Source: Hypericibacter sp963696655
GTDB taxonomy: Bacteria > Pseudomonadota > Alphaproteobacteria > Dongiales > Dongiaceae
DNA length: 46,617 nt
Direction: 5' to 3'
Assembly: GCA_963696655.1 (NCBI GenBank)
Contig: CAVOLB010000091.1
Location: forward strand, 1 to 46,617
Part shown: positions 39,545 through 46,617 of the stretch, one piece after another
Layout: each line of letters opens with the position of its first letter
How positions within the stretch are numbered: position 1 is the first letter of the stretch
Translations under genes and position numbers: made by a program
Notes under the pieces: generated by a model
Told to the model about the DNA's origin: nothing
What the model saw: the letters and a program-made list of their open reading frames with translations, nothing else
The model's database searches: none

Positions 39545-39621
39545 GGCGCGCCCTGCCGCCTTGATTGCTGCGCAGGCCGATCAGCCACCGGCTGCATTCG
39601 GCAATGGCCCGGGAAAAGCTG

Positions 39622-41208
39622 TTAGGCACGGGTCGCCTGACGGTGCGTGCGGCTCGGCGGGAACTGCAACGTCACACTGGTGCCGACGCCGATGGCGCTG
39701 GAGATGTCGAAGGTGCCGCCATGGAGCTTGGTCAGCTCGATCGCCAGCGGCAGCCCGAGACCCGTCCCGGAATGGCTGTGGGTGTCCGCGCGATGGACCC
39801 GGCCGAAGCGGGCGATTGCAATCGGGATATCCTGCTCGGCCATGCCAATACCCGTATCGGTCACGGTGATCCGGATTCCGCCGGTCTCCGCCAGGGCGGC
39901 GCCGATCGTCACGCTGCCGCCCGGCGGGGTGAAGCGAAGCCCGTTGGTCACGAGGTTAAGCAGGATCTGCTTAACTTTCCGTTCATCGGCTTCGAGCAGG
40001 GGCAACTTGCCGGAAATCGCGGTTTTGAGCTCGATCTGGGCCTCTTCCGCCCGGGCCGCCATCAAGCGGGTCACGTCGTGGAACAGCTTCTTCAGCTCGA
40101 CCCGGCCCTCGATCAGCTCCAGCTTGCCGGCTTCGATCTGGGACACGTCGAGCATGTCGTCGATGATCTGAAGGAGATGCTGGGCGCTGGCGAGGATGTC
40201 GTTGGAATATTCGAGGTAGCGCGGATTGCCGATCGGTCCCAGAAGCTCGATCTTCATCATTTCGGCAAAGCCGATGATGGCGTTGAGCGGCGTGCGCAAC
40301 TCGTGGCTGGTGTTCGCCAGGAACTCGGTCTTGGTGTCGTTGGCGGCGTCGGCCCGCTCCTTGGCGTCGCGCAGATCGCGTTCGGCCGACTTGCGGTCGG
40401 TGATGTCGAGCGAGACGCTGACTACGGTCGCGATCCGGCCGCGCCCGTCGTTGAGCGGCGCCTTGGTCGTCAGGAACACGCGTTCGCGGCCTTCGCGATC
40501 GACCAGATGCTCCTCGAGGCCGGTCTTGGCGTGACCGCTCTCGATCACCTGCGCCGAGAACTCCTGATGCCGGCGGCCATAATCCTCGCCGAACAGCTCG
40601 GCCACGCGCTTGCCCACGGCGGCCTCGGCATCGATGCCGAAGAACTCGCACTGGTAGCTGTTGACGAAGGCGATCTGGCCTTGCGCGTCCGACACGCAGA
40701 TCATCGCCGGCACGGCGTCGATGACGAGCCCCAGCACTTCCTTGGACTGGCGCTGCTCCTCGGTGCGCAGGCGGTTGGTGAGATTGAGCACTTCCTCGAG
40801 GGTGAGGGCGCGCCGGCGGATGATCTCCTGCTGGCGGCGCATGGTGAGGAGGTTCTGGACGCGAACGCGGAATTCGTGGTGGTCGACGGGACTGATCAGG
40901 AAATCGGAAGCACCGGCTTCGAGCGCCTTGTAGCGGAACTCGCGATCCTCATAGACGGTGACGACGATCACCGGAACGTCGAAGCATTGCGGCCGCTGCC
41001 GGATGGCGCGGATGAATTCCGCGCCGTCGAGGCGCGGCATCTTGAAATCGGTGATGATGAGATCGGGCGTATTCTCCGTCGTCCAGTCGAGCGCCGACGC
41101 CGCGTCGTCGAACGCGCGCACGGTGACATCGTTGCCAAGCGAGCTTGCCAGCTTGGCGAGAATGTTCCGGTTGGTAACCCGGTCATCGATGACGACGATG
41201 AGCGACAT
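39622..41208 (-). CDS. RpfG-like receiver fused to PAS-histidine kinase
   Basis: 528 residues. The N-terminal receiver has D8/D9 and phospho-acceptor D54 (LIITDFKMPRLDG), then VIVVTVYEDREFRYKALEAG, SDFLISPVDHHEF and NLLTMRRQQ. This run closely resembles the receiver and exit helix of RpfG. In place of the HD-GYP phosphodiesterase it carries a PAS domain (VPAMICVSDAQGQIAFVNSY), HisKA with H302 (NTSHELRTPLNAIIG) and HATPase with DTGIGM and GTGLGLPLAI. Soluble. It occupies the first position of an operon with the RpfC-like gene, where Xanthomonas has rpfG, and so is the likely phosphotransfer target of the HPt domain. Its own downstream partner is not in the window. Confidence 0.85.
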   Translation of the reverse strand: MSLIVVIDDRVTNRNILAKLASSLGNDVTVRAFDDAASALDWTTENTPDLIITDFKMPRLDGAEFIRAIRQRPQCFDVPVIVVTVYEDREFRYKALEAGASDFLISPVDHHEFRVRVQNLLTMRRQQEIIRRRALTLEEVLNLTNRLRTEEQRQSKEVLGLVIDAVPAMICVSDAQGQIAFVNSYQCEFFGIDAEAAVGKRVAELFGEDYGRRHQEFSAQVIESGHAKTGLEEHLVDREGRERVFLTTKAPLNDGRGRIATVVSVSLDITDRKSAERDLRDAKERADAANDTKTEFLANTSHELRTPLNAIIGFAEMMKIELLGPIGNPRYLEYSNDILASAQHLLQIIDDMLDVSQIEAGKLELIEGRVELKKLFHDVTRLMAARAEEAQIELKTAISGKLPLLEADERKVKQILLNLVTNGLRFTPPGGSVTIGAALAETGGIRITVTDTGIGMAEQDIPIAIARFGRVHRADTHSHSGTGLGLPLAIELTKLHGGTFDISSAIGVGTSVTLQFPPSRTHRQATRA

Positions 41209-41610
41209 GGCGCCTCACAGTTCCCGTCGTGTGGCGCCGGATCCATGCTCGGATCTGGCCGCTTCCGCAACCGCAATATCCACGACGCGGCATTCCTCCC
41301 TGGCGGCGTGGCGATTCAATTCCGCACCATTAACCATACTAAACCCGCCCCCGCACGCTGTCCTGCCCCCGCGAAATGGCGCTCCGGGCCCGGATTCGAT
41401 CCCGTCTTTCAGCGACATCCTCTAACCCCTTCATAATACTAGGAATGCGAAGCGTTAATTCTCTGTAAAGATCAACAGAAATTTCTCGGCTCCAGAGGGG
41501 CTTCCGGAGGGCCGCGCAGGGAGACTCGGTCGCTTTACGCGTTCTATCGCCGCTTCTACACTGCCGCCCCTTAAAAAAGGCCAAGTTTGGCCGTGGGGCG
41601 CGGGTAGGGC
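41209..41610. promoter_or_regulatory. 402-bp divergent upstream region of the receiver-kinase and carboxypeptidase genes
   Basis: No plausible gene. TTAACCAT (41330-41337) is an exact copy of the short CtrA-type motif, about 120 bp before the minus-strand kinase start. GTTAATTCTCTGTAAAG near 41454 is a weaker relative. A 14-bp palindrome GGCCAAGTTTGGCC (41579-41592) ends 18 bp before the carboxypeptidase start and could be an operator or a leader hairpin. The middle (41420-41500) is relatively AT-rich. Confidence 0.45.
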
Positions 41611-42831
41611 ATGCAGGGGAGCATCGGCCGACGATGGAGAGGGCGGTGGTTCGTCCTGGCGGCGGCCCTGGCCGCGTCTCTCGGCGCGTCCTCGGCGCGC
41701 GCCGACCGCATGGCCAGCATTGTGGTGGATGCCGCCACCGGCCAGGTCATCCAGCAGGTCGATGCGACCCGGATCTGGCACCCGGCCTCCCTGACCAAGC
41801 TGATGACCATCTACCTGGCTTTCGCGGCGCTGGACAGCGGTCAGATCTCCCTCGATGAATCCCTCCTGATCTCGCCGACCGCCGCCGCCCAGCCCGGAAC
41901 CAAGCTGGGCCTGCGCGAGGGCAAGACCATCACCGTCGCCCAGGCGATCAAGGCCGTGATCGTCCGTTCGGCCAACGATGCCGCCGTCCTGCTGGGCGAG
42001 CGGATCGCCGGCACCGAGGACGCCTTCGCCGCCATGATGACCCTGAAGGCGCGCGAGCTCGGCATGACCCGGACGGTGTTCCACAACGCCACCGGCCTGC
42101 CCGACGACGGCCAGGTGACGACGGCGCGCGACATGGCGATCCTGGCCCGGGCGCTGATGACCGATTTTCCCGAGCGCTACCCGATTTTCGCCAGCACCAG
42201 CCTGCAATGGGGCGGGCGGACCCTGACGACCTACAACGGCCTGCTCAGCGCCTATCAGGGAGCCGATGGGCTGAAGACGGGCTTCACCTGCGCCTCCGGC
42301 TACAATCTGGTCGGATCGGCCCTGCGGGAGGGGCGGCGGCTGATCGGGGTGGTGCTGGGCGGTCGCTCCAGCGGCGAGCGCAATGGCCAGATGGCGCGGC
42401 TGCTCGACGCGGGGTTCAAAGCCTCCATGCTGCCCTCGTTTCCCGATCTCGCGACCATGCCGGATGGGGACAGGCAGGACGCGCCACGCCAGCTCTCCTC
42501 GGCCGAATGCAGCACCTTGCCCAGCGCCTCGCTCGAAGGCGGCACCGGCAAGCTGCCCGGATGGGCCGTGATCTTCGGGGCTTTCGCGGATCAGGCGAAG
42601 GCGCGCAATTCGGTGGACCAGGCCCGCAAGGCCCTGCAGGCGGTCCTCAAACATGGCCAGCCGGCGATCATCCGGCGCCAGCAGGAAGGCACCTATCGCT
42701 GGGCGGCGCTGGTGGTGGGGCTGGGGCAAGACGAGGCCAAGGCAGCCTGTCGGAAAATGCAGGCCGACGGCGGCTACTGCCTGGCCCTCAATCCGGACGT
42801 GCTCAACAGCCCGTCGGCGCTATGGCGTTGA
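41611..42831 (+). CDS. D-alanyl-D-alanine carboxypeptidase (S11) with SPOR-like C-terminus
   Basis: 406 residues. A Sec signal (RWFVLAAALAASLGASSARA) is cleaved near residue 31, so it is periplasmic. The penicillin-binding-protein active site is complete: S60-x-x-K63 in PASLTKLM, S120-A-N in VRSANDAAV, and K222-T-G in DGLKTGF. It trims the terminal D-Ala of peptidoglycan stem peptides (DacA/DacC type). The last 80 residues (WAVIFGAFADQAKARNSVDQ and RWAALVVGLGQDEAKAAC) have the SPOR repeat pattern that binds denuded septal glycan, suggesting recruitment to the division site. Confidence 0.9.
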   Translation: MQGSIGRRWRGRWFVLAAALAASLGASSARADRMASIVVDAATGQVIQQVDATRIWHPASLTKLMTIYLAFAALDSGQISLDESLLISPTAAAQPGTKLGLREGKTITVAQAIKAVIVRSANDAAVLLGERIAGTEDAFAAMMTLKARELGMTRTVFHNATGLPDDGQVTTARDMAILARALMTDFPERYPIFASTSLQWGGRTLTTYNGLLSAYQGADGLKTGFTCASGYNLVGSALREGRRLIGVVLGGRSSGERNGQMARLLDAGFKASMLPSFPDLATMPDGDRQDAPRQLSSAECSTLPSASLEGGTGKLPGWAVIFGAFADQAKARNSVDQARKALQAVLKHGQPAIIRRQQEGTYRWAALVVGLGQDEAKAACRKMQADGGYCLALNPDVLNSPSALWR

Positions 42832-42840
42832 CCGGAGAAC

Positions 42841-42866
42841 GGGCCCGCCCGCGCGAGGGCAGGCCC
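42841..42866. terminator. hairpin between convergent carboxypeptidase and cytochrome genes
   Basis: GGGCCCGCCC, 6-nt loop, GGGCAGGCCC: a 10-bp stem with one mismatch, 9 bp past the carboxypeptidase stop. There is no T tract on the plus side; it may serve as a bidirectional stop. Confidence 0.4.
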
Positions 42867-42908
42867 TGAAATCTCGGGGCTTCTCGATAGATTTCGGTTT
42901 CCCAGTGC

Positions 42909-43388
42909 TCAGTTGAGCTTCTGTCGATAGGTCTGGTGGCAGGCCCCGCAGCCATCCTTGCCCATATTCGCGAAGGCATCCGAGATCGCCGTCTTCTCGC
43001 CGGTCGGGATCGTCGCCGCGGTCGCGGTCGCCAGTTCGCCCAGATGCTCGGCATGCTGTTTGAAATCCGCGAAATTGGCCCAGATGTCGGGCTTGGCGCC
43101 GGTCTCGCCGACATTGTCGTTGAGACTGGTACCCTGCGGGAACAGGTCGGGGATTTTGGCGGAATCCGCCTGGATCAGGTTGACGGCCGCCGTCGCGTCA
43201 GCGGCGGTCCCTGTGCCTTTTTCCAGGAAATCGTTGATGATCCCCATCTGCTTGCCCATCTCCTTCATGAGCGCCCGGCGCTGCGCGATGACGGGGGAAT
43301 CGGCGATGCTATGGGTGCTCTGGACAACACCGATACCGATGGAAACGATGGCGGCGGCGCCGAAGACGATCCAAGACTTCCGGCTCAT
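42909..43388 (-). CDS. cytochrome c' (c-556 type)
   Basis: 159 residues from ATG 43388 (GGGGAGAG upstream; a GTG two codons earlier is less likely). The Sec signal peptide is SWIVFGAAAIVSIGIGVV with cleavage near SIA-DS. The mature four-helix protein has the heme attachment site CGACH close to the C-terminus (DGCGACHQTYRQKLN), the signature of cytochrome c'. RRALMKEMGKQMG at the mature N-terminus supports this. Periplasmic; such proteins bind NO and CO at a five-coordinate heme. CO binding is of interest given the cox locus, but the two lie 33 kb apart. Confidence 0.9.
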   Translation of the reverse strand: MSRKSWIVFGAAAIVSIGIGVVQSTHSIADSPVIAQRRALMKEMGKQMGIINDFLEKGTGTAADATAAVNLIQADSAKIPDLFPQGTSLNDNVGETGAKPDIWANFADFKQHAEHLGELATATAATIPTGEKTAISDAFANMGKDGCGACHQTYRQKLN

Positions 43389-43639
43389 GCACAAACTCTC
43401 CCCTGTGGATGAGAACCCATGAAAAGGATGCCCACTGCGATGGATGCGGGGCCAAGCGAGGGTAGACGATCGCCCCCGCGGGACCTAGTAGGCACAGAAG
43501 GGTAACCGATGACGTCCCTCGCTCGCTTGCGCCGATAACGGGTTACCGCAGTATGTTAATCCGCCGGCTCACGAATATGTTATCGCCCGTGATCTCGTTT
43601 GCGCTCCCGGATCATGCGTCACGGGCCCTGGCGGCGACG

Positions 43640-44260
43640 ATGCCCCGCCCGGGCCTGACGGCATTCGCGCTCATGGCCTTGATGCTCGGCGCCTGCAGCA
43701 CGCCGTCCCCGCCGAAGCCGGCGATGGTGGCGATCGGCGCGAATGGCAATTACGGCTATTCCGAAGTGATGCTGGAGCCCGACCGGTACCAGGTCAGCTA
43801 CCTCACGCCCCGCCTCAAGGTCTCGGCCAGCCGTTCCGACCGCGACGCCGACATCGTGGCGGCGAAGGCCAAGGCCCATGACCTGGCCTTCTGGCGCGCC
43901 GCCCAGCTCGGGCGCGAGAAGGGTTTCTCGGCGTTGACGCTCATCGACGAGCATACCGACAGCGACGTGAACACGAATGTCCAGCGCAGCTATCAGCCGG
44001 GTTTCTATGGTTACGGCTTCTACGGCTATGGCGGGCATCGCCGCTATCCGGGCGGGTTCGGACCGGTTCCCTGGTTCCCCGGGGATTACCCTTATGACTA
44101 TTACGGCCCCGGGGACTATTACAAGCGCACGACCTCGAGCCTGCGGGTGAATTCGCGTCTGGAAGTGAAATTCTTCAAGACAAGCGAGGATCAGGCGCAG
44201 AGCATCGACGCCGTCATCGCGGATATGGCAAAAAAATACAGTCAGGCCACCTACCCCTGA
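43640..44260 (+). CDS. CC0125/CC1285-like lipoprotein
   Basis: 206 residues from ATG 43640, which gives a compact lipoprotein signal TAFALMALMLGAC (lipidated Cys19). The frame is open from ATG 43553, so a longer form is possible. The mature sequence YSEVMLEPDRYQVSYLT...AFWRAAQLGREKGFSALTL resembles the Caulobacter CC0125/CC1285 lipoprotein family of unknown function. A Tyr/Gly/Pro-rich stretch follows (FYGYGFYGYGGHRRYPGG), then a beta-rich end. A pair of 7-bp inverted arms (GGTAACC 43501-43507, GGTTACC 43541-43547) lies upstream. Confidence 0.7.
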   Translation: MPRPGLTAFALMALMLGACSTPSPPKPAMVAIGANGNYGYSEVMLEPDRYQVSYLTPRLKVSASRSDRDADIVAAKAKAHDLAFWRAAQLGREKGFSALTLIDEHTDSDVNTNVQRSYQPGFYGYGFYGYGGHRRYPGGFGPVPWFPGDYPYDYYGPGDYYKRTTSSLRVNSRLEVKFFKTSEDQAQSIDAVIADMAKKYSQATYP

Positions 44261-44380
44261 CGATGGGTGAGGTCTCGGGGGACGGGAAGGGCCCGAAACC
44301 CGCAGCGCGACGGAACCAGTTGATGCCTGTCGCGTTGCAGTTCGGTGAAATTGCGTCAAACAGAAAGCAAGGAGACTGAA

Positions 44381-44935
44381 ATGGCGAAAGCCAAGGATAC
44401 GGCGAGCAAGGGGCCTGACGCGGCGACGCGTCGGAAGGCGCCGTTGGCGACGCCCACGAGCTTCGGGTCGAACGAGATTCGGGACATCAGCGGTGGCCTC
44501 AATGCGCTGCTCGCCGACGTCTTTGTCCTTTACCTCAAGACCAAGAATTTCCATTGGCATATGAGCGGCCCGCATTTCCGCGACTATCATCTGCTGTTGG
44601 ACGAGCAGGGGACCGAGATTTACGGGATGACCGACGACATCGCGGAGCGCGTGCGCAAGATCGGCGGCACGACAATCCGCTCGATCGGCCATATCGCGCG
44701 GTTGCAGCGGCTGAAGGACAACAACGCGGACTTTGTCGACCCGTCCGGGATGTTGGCCGAGCTGCGCGAGGACAATCTGGCGCTGGTCGCCAGCATGCGC
44801 GCCGTCCACGGCCTCTGCGACGACGCCGAGGATGTGGCGACGGCGAGCCTGCTCGAGAACTGGATCGATCAGACCGAAAAGCGCATCTGGTTCCTGTTCG
44901 AAGCCGGCCGTCCCGCCGGATCCGGCGGCCACTGA
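44381..44935 (+). CDS. dps: Dps-family ferritin-like DNA-protection protein
   Basis: 184 residues from ATG 44381 after AAGGAG (44368-44373). The Dps ferroxidase signature is intact: KTKNFHWHMSGPHFRDYH and LLDEQGTEIYGMTDDIAERV, giving the His, Asp and Glu ligands at the subunit interface. The Lys/Arg-rich N-terminal tail (MAKAKDTASKGPDAATRRK) is the type that binds DNA. It forms a 12-mer shell that oxidises and stores iron with H2O2, protecting DNA in stress or stationary phase. Single gene, followed by a hairpin. Confidence 0.93.
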   Translation: MAKAKDTASKGPDAATRRKAPLATPTSFGSNEIRDISGGLNALLADVFVLYLKTKNFHWHMSGPHFRDYHLLLDEQGTEIYGMTDDIAERVRKIGGTTIRSIGHIARLQRLKDNNADFVDPSGMLAELREDNLALVASMRAVHGLCDDAEDVATASLLENWIDQTEKRIWFLFEAGRPAGSGGH

Positions 44936-44975
44936 TCGCGCTCGACTGAGCGGCATTGCCGACGACTTGATGGAA

Positions 44976-45004
44976 CGCCCGCGGGCCGACATGCTCCGCG
45001 GGCG
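44976..45004 (+). terminator. hairpin after dps
   Basis: CGCCCGCGG (44976-44984) pairs with CCGCGGGCG (44996-45004) around an 11-nt loop, followed by TTTCG. Nine perfect GC pairs with a short T run. Confidence 0.55.
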
Positions 45005-45056
45005 TTTCGCCGCGCGGTGACCGGTACCGCCGGTGACGCAAGGGGAGAGATCGAGA

Positions 45057-45626
45057 ATGAAGCTTGCCATCCTGCTGGGCAGCCTGCGCAAGGGCTCCTT
45101 CAACGCGTCGATCGCTCGCGCCTTGCCAGGGTTGGGCCCCTCCGGCGTTTCCTTCGAGATGCTGCCGCCGGTCAACCAGCTGCCGTTCTACGATGCCGAT
45201 ATCCAGGCTGCCGGGTTTCCGGAGCCGGTCGCGAGTCTTGGCCGCGCGATCAAGGCGGCCGATGGCGTCGTCATTGTCACTCCGGAGTACAATTATTCTG
45301 TGCCGGGCGGCCTGAAGAACGCGATCGACTGGATGTCGCGCCTGCCCGACAAGCCCTTCGTCGGGAAGCCGGTGCTGATCCAGACGGCGTCCACCAGCCT
45401 GCTGGGCGGCGCCCGCGCGCAATATCATCTGCGCCAGACGATGGTCTTCCTCGATGCGGTGGTGATGAATTTGCCGGAAGTGATGGTGGCGCAGGCGCAA
45501 CACAAGATCGATGCCGCCACGGGCGAACTGACCGACGCGCCCACCAGGGACATCATCGCCAAACAGCTGCAGAGCTTCGTCGCCTTCGTGCGCAAGGTCC
45601 AGGCGGGCGCGAAGCTTCAGGCCTGA
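45057..45626 (+). CDS. NADPH-dependent FMN reductase (ChrR/YieF-like)
   Basis: 189 residues from ATG 45057, with AGGGGAGAG just upstream. Flavodoxin-like fold: the FMN phosphate loop GSLRKGSFN (9-17) and the family signature TPEYNYSVPGGLKNAIDW. Members reduce FMN, quinones, azo dyes or metal oxyanions such as chromate with NAD(P)H and often limit oxidative stress, which fits the Dps neighbour. Cytoplasmic. Its last ten bases overlap the end of the convergent methyltransferase gene. Confidence 0.9.
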   Translation: MKLAILLGSLRKGSFNASIARALPGLGPSGVSFEMLPPVNQLPFYDADIQAAGFPEPVASLGRAIKAADGVVIVTPEYNYSVPGGLKNAIDWMSRLPDKPFVGKPVLIQTASTSLLGGARAQYHLRQTMVFLDAVVMNLPEVMVAQAQHKIDAATGELTDAPTRDIIAKQLQSFVAFVRKVQAGAKLQA

Positions 45627-46129
45627 CGCGGTTCCAGCGAGCGGCGGGGCGCCAGCGCCCGATTCTCGGTGCGGATGCGCCAATAGAGGATGGCGAGATT
45701 GGCGAGTCCGAAGGTGAGCGCCAGTCCCCAGGCGTGGAACGCGCCCGACAGGACCGGGATCTCGAGCGCCACGACCAGATAGTTGGGGTGGCGGACGAGG
45801 CGGTAGGGGCCGCGGCGAACCAGCGGCGCTCCCGGCAGCGAAATGATGCGGGTGGTCCAGTAGCGGCCCAGCGTCGCAATGATCCAGACCCGGGCCAATT
45901 GCAGCAACGCGAAGGCACCGAGCAGGATTGGCTCGGGCGCCGTGTCGTGCGGCACGAAGACCCAGAGCGACAGGATCCAGAGCGCATGCAGTGCCACGAT
46001 CAGGGGATAGTGGTTGCGCCCATGCTCGACGGCGCCGGCCGCGAGCAGCCGCCGGCTGTTGGCATTGGCCAGCAGCAGCTCGATCAGCCTGGCCGCGACC
46101 AGATAGCCGAGGACGATCGAAAACGCCAT
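45617..46129 (-). CDS. isoprenylcysteine carboxyl methyltransferase-like membrane methyltransferase
   Basis: 170 residues with four or five membrane spans (VLGYLVAARLIELLLA; ILLGAFALLQLARVWIIATL; ALTFGLANLAILYW). The ICMT/PEMT-type SAM-binding C-terminus is present as RRGPYRLVRHPNYLVVALEIP and a later Glu-rich exit (YWRIRTENRAL). Its start shares one base with the stop of the type III polyketide synthase gene (TGATG, 46127-46131), so the two are translationally coupled. In Bacillus (bpsA-bpsB) and Streptomyces (srsA-srsB) such pairs make and O-methylate alkylpyrones or alkylresorcinols, and this protein is probably the methylating partner. Confidence 0.85.
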   Translation of the reverse strand: MAFSIVLGYLVAARLIELLLANANSRRLLAAGAVEHGRNHYPLIVALHALWILSLWVFVPHDTAPEPILLGAFALLQLARVWIIATLGRYWTTRIISLPGAPLVRRGPYRLVRHPNYLVVALEIPVLSGAFHAWGLALTFGLANLAILYWRIRTENRALAPRRSLEPRQA

Positions 46130-46617
46130 CAGCGGGACCCCAGGAGCTGGAACGCCGCCGTGAACCCCGGCCCCAGCGCCGTCATCAGCCAGGGGCCCTC
46201 CGCCCGCGTCGCCAGCATGCGCTCGAGCACGAACAAGGCGGTGGGCGCCGACATGTTGCCGTAGAGGCGCAGGATGTCGCGGGCCTCGATCATGCTGCCC
46301 GGCTCCAGCGCCAGGGCATCCTCGAGCGCCTCGATCACCTTGGCGCCGCCCGGATGGCAGACATAGCGCTCGATCTCGCCGGCGGCGACGCCATGGCGCG
46401 CGAGAAAGCTCAGCATGGCGGGGCGGAACTGGGTCCGGACCAGGGTCGGGATATCGCGCGAGAACAGCACGCCCAGCCCGTCCTCCTCGACATGCCAGCC
46501 CATGACATCGAGCGTGCCGGGCCAGGTATATTCGCCGGCGGGCCCCAGGGCGGGTCCGTCGCCCTCGCAGGAGATCAGCGCGGCGGCGGCGCCGTCGCCG
46601 AAGAGGGCGGTCGCGAT
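46129..46617 (-). CDS. type III polyketide synthase, C-terminal part (start outside window)
   Basis: 162 residues of the C-terminal thiolase-fold half, in frame to the right edge; the N-terminal half with the catalytic Cys lies beyond it. Seen here are LFGDGAAAALIS, the catalytic His in YVCHPGGAKVIEAL and the catalytic Asn in RLYGNMSAPTALFVLE, ending with GPGFTAAFQLLG. These are the chalcone/stilbene synthase superfamily residues. It condenses malonyl-CoA on a starter to give alkylpyrones, alkylresorcinols or phloroglucinol-type products; the methyltransferase partner favours the first two. An internal ATG at 46503 is not a true start. Confidence 0.9.
   Translation of the reverse strand: MATALFGDGAAAALISCEGDGPALGPAGEYTWPGTLDVMGWHVEEDGLGVLFSRDIPTLVRTQFRPAMLSFLARHGVAAGEIERYVCHPGGAKVIEALEDALALEPGSMIEARDILRLYGNMSAPTALFVLERMLATRAEGPWLMTALGPGFTAAFQLLGSR

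Overview
The window is chromosomal DNA of a high-GC alphaproteobacterium, most likely of the Rhodospirillales type. The evidence is the codon use, an intact uvrA / ssb / gyrA / coaD housekeeping block, a GyrA with Ala at the quinolone-determining Ser position, and many PAS and hybrid histidine kinases. A species cannot be named from the sequence alone. Genes are densely packed. The one clearly AT-rich stretch lies at about 35.4-35.7 kb.

Layout. 1-1.15 kb: the 5' part of a frameshifted IS630-type element running off the window. 1.2-2.1 kb: an alpha/beta hydrolase. 2.25-10.5 kb: a form I (AYRCSFR) aerobic carbon monoxide dehydrogenase locus in the order coxC-M-S-L-D-E-F, with a MHYT-LytTR regulator (CoxC) and three 20-bp-spaced direct repeats in front of coxM that look like its operator. 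10.5-14.9 kb: a methyltransferase, a soluble histidine kinase and a class III cyclase-TPR protein. 14.9-23.7 kb: uvrA (minus), ssb, a Tat-exported PotD-like binding protein, gyrA, coaD and tRNA-Lys(UUU).

23.7-31.1 kb: accessory genes. These are a 2OG-Fe(II) oxygenase, a small lipoprotein, an SRAP (YedK/HMCES) homologue that has lost all five catalytic residues, a cysteine-dioxygenase-family thiol dioxygenase, a family 2 glycosyltransferase, a multi-PAS hybrid kinase and a secreted allene-oxide-cyclase/dirigent-like barrel. 31.4-35.2 kb: two more PotD-like binding proteins flanking an M24 peptidase/creatinase-fold enzyme. No ABC permease or ATPase accompanies any of the three binding proteins.

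35.7-41.2 kb is the most notable region. It holds a complete-looking DSF (diffusible signal factor) quorum-sensing locus: an RpfF-type crotonase with the paired catalytic Glu residues, convergent with an RpfC-type membrane hybrid kinase (TM-HK-REC-REC-HPt). Upstream of that kinase gene, in the position rpfG holds in Xanthomonas, is a protein with an RpfG-like receiver fused to PAS-histidine kinase instead of HD-GYP. The gene order (synthase convergent with sensor plus response protein) copies the Xanthomonas rpfF / rpfGHC arrangement, but the output module is different.

41.6-46.6 kb: a D-Ala-D-Ala carboxypeptidase with a SPOR-like tail, a cytochrome c', a lipoprotein, a Dps-family ferritin, an FMN reductase, and an isoprenylcysteine-methyltransferase-like gene in tight overlap with a type III polyketide synthase that runs off the right edge.
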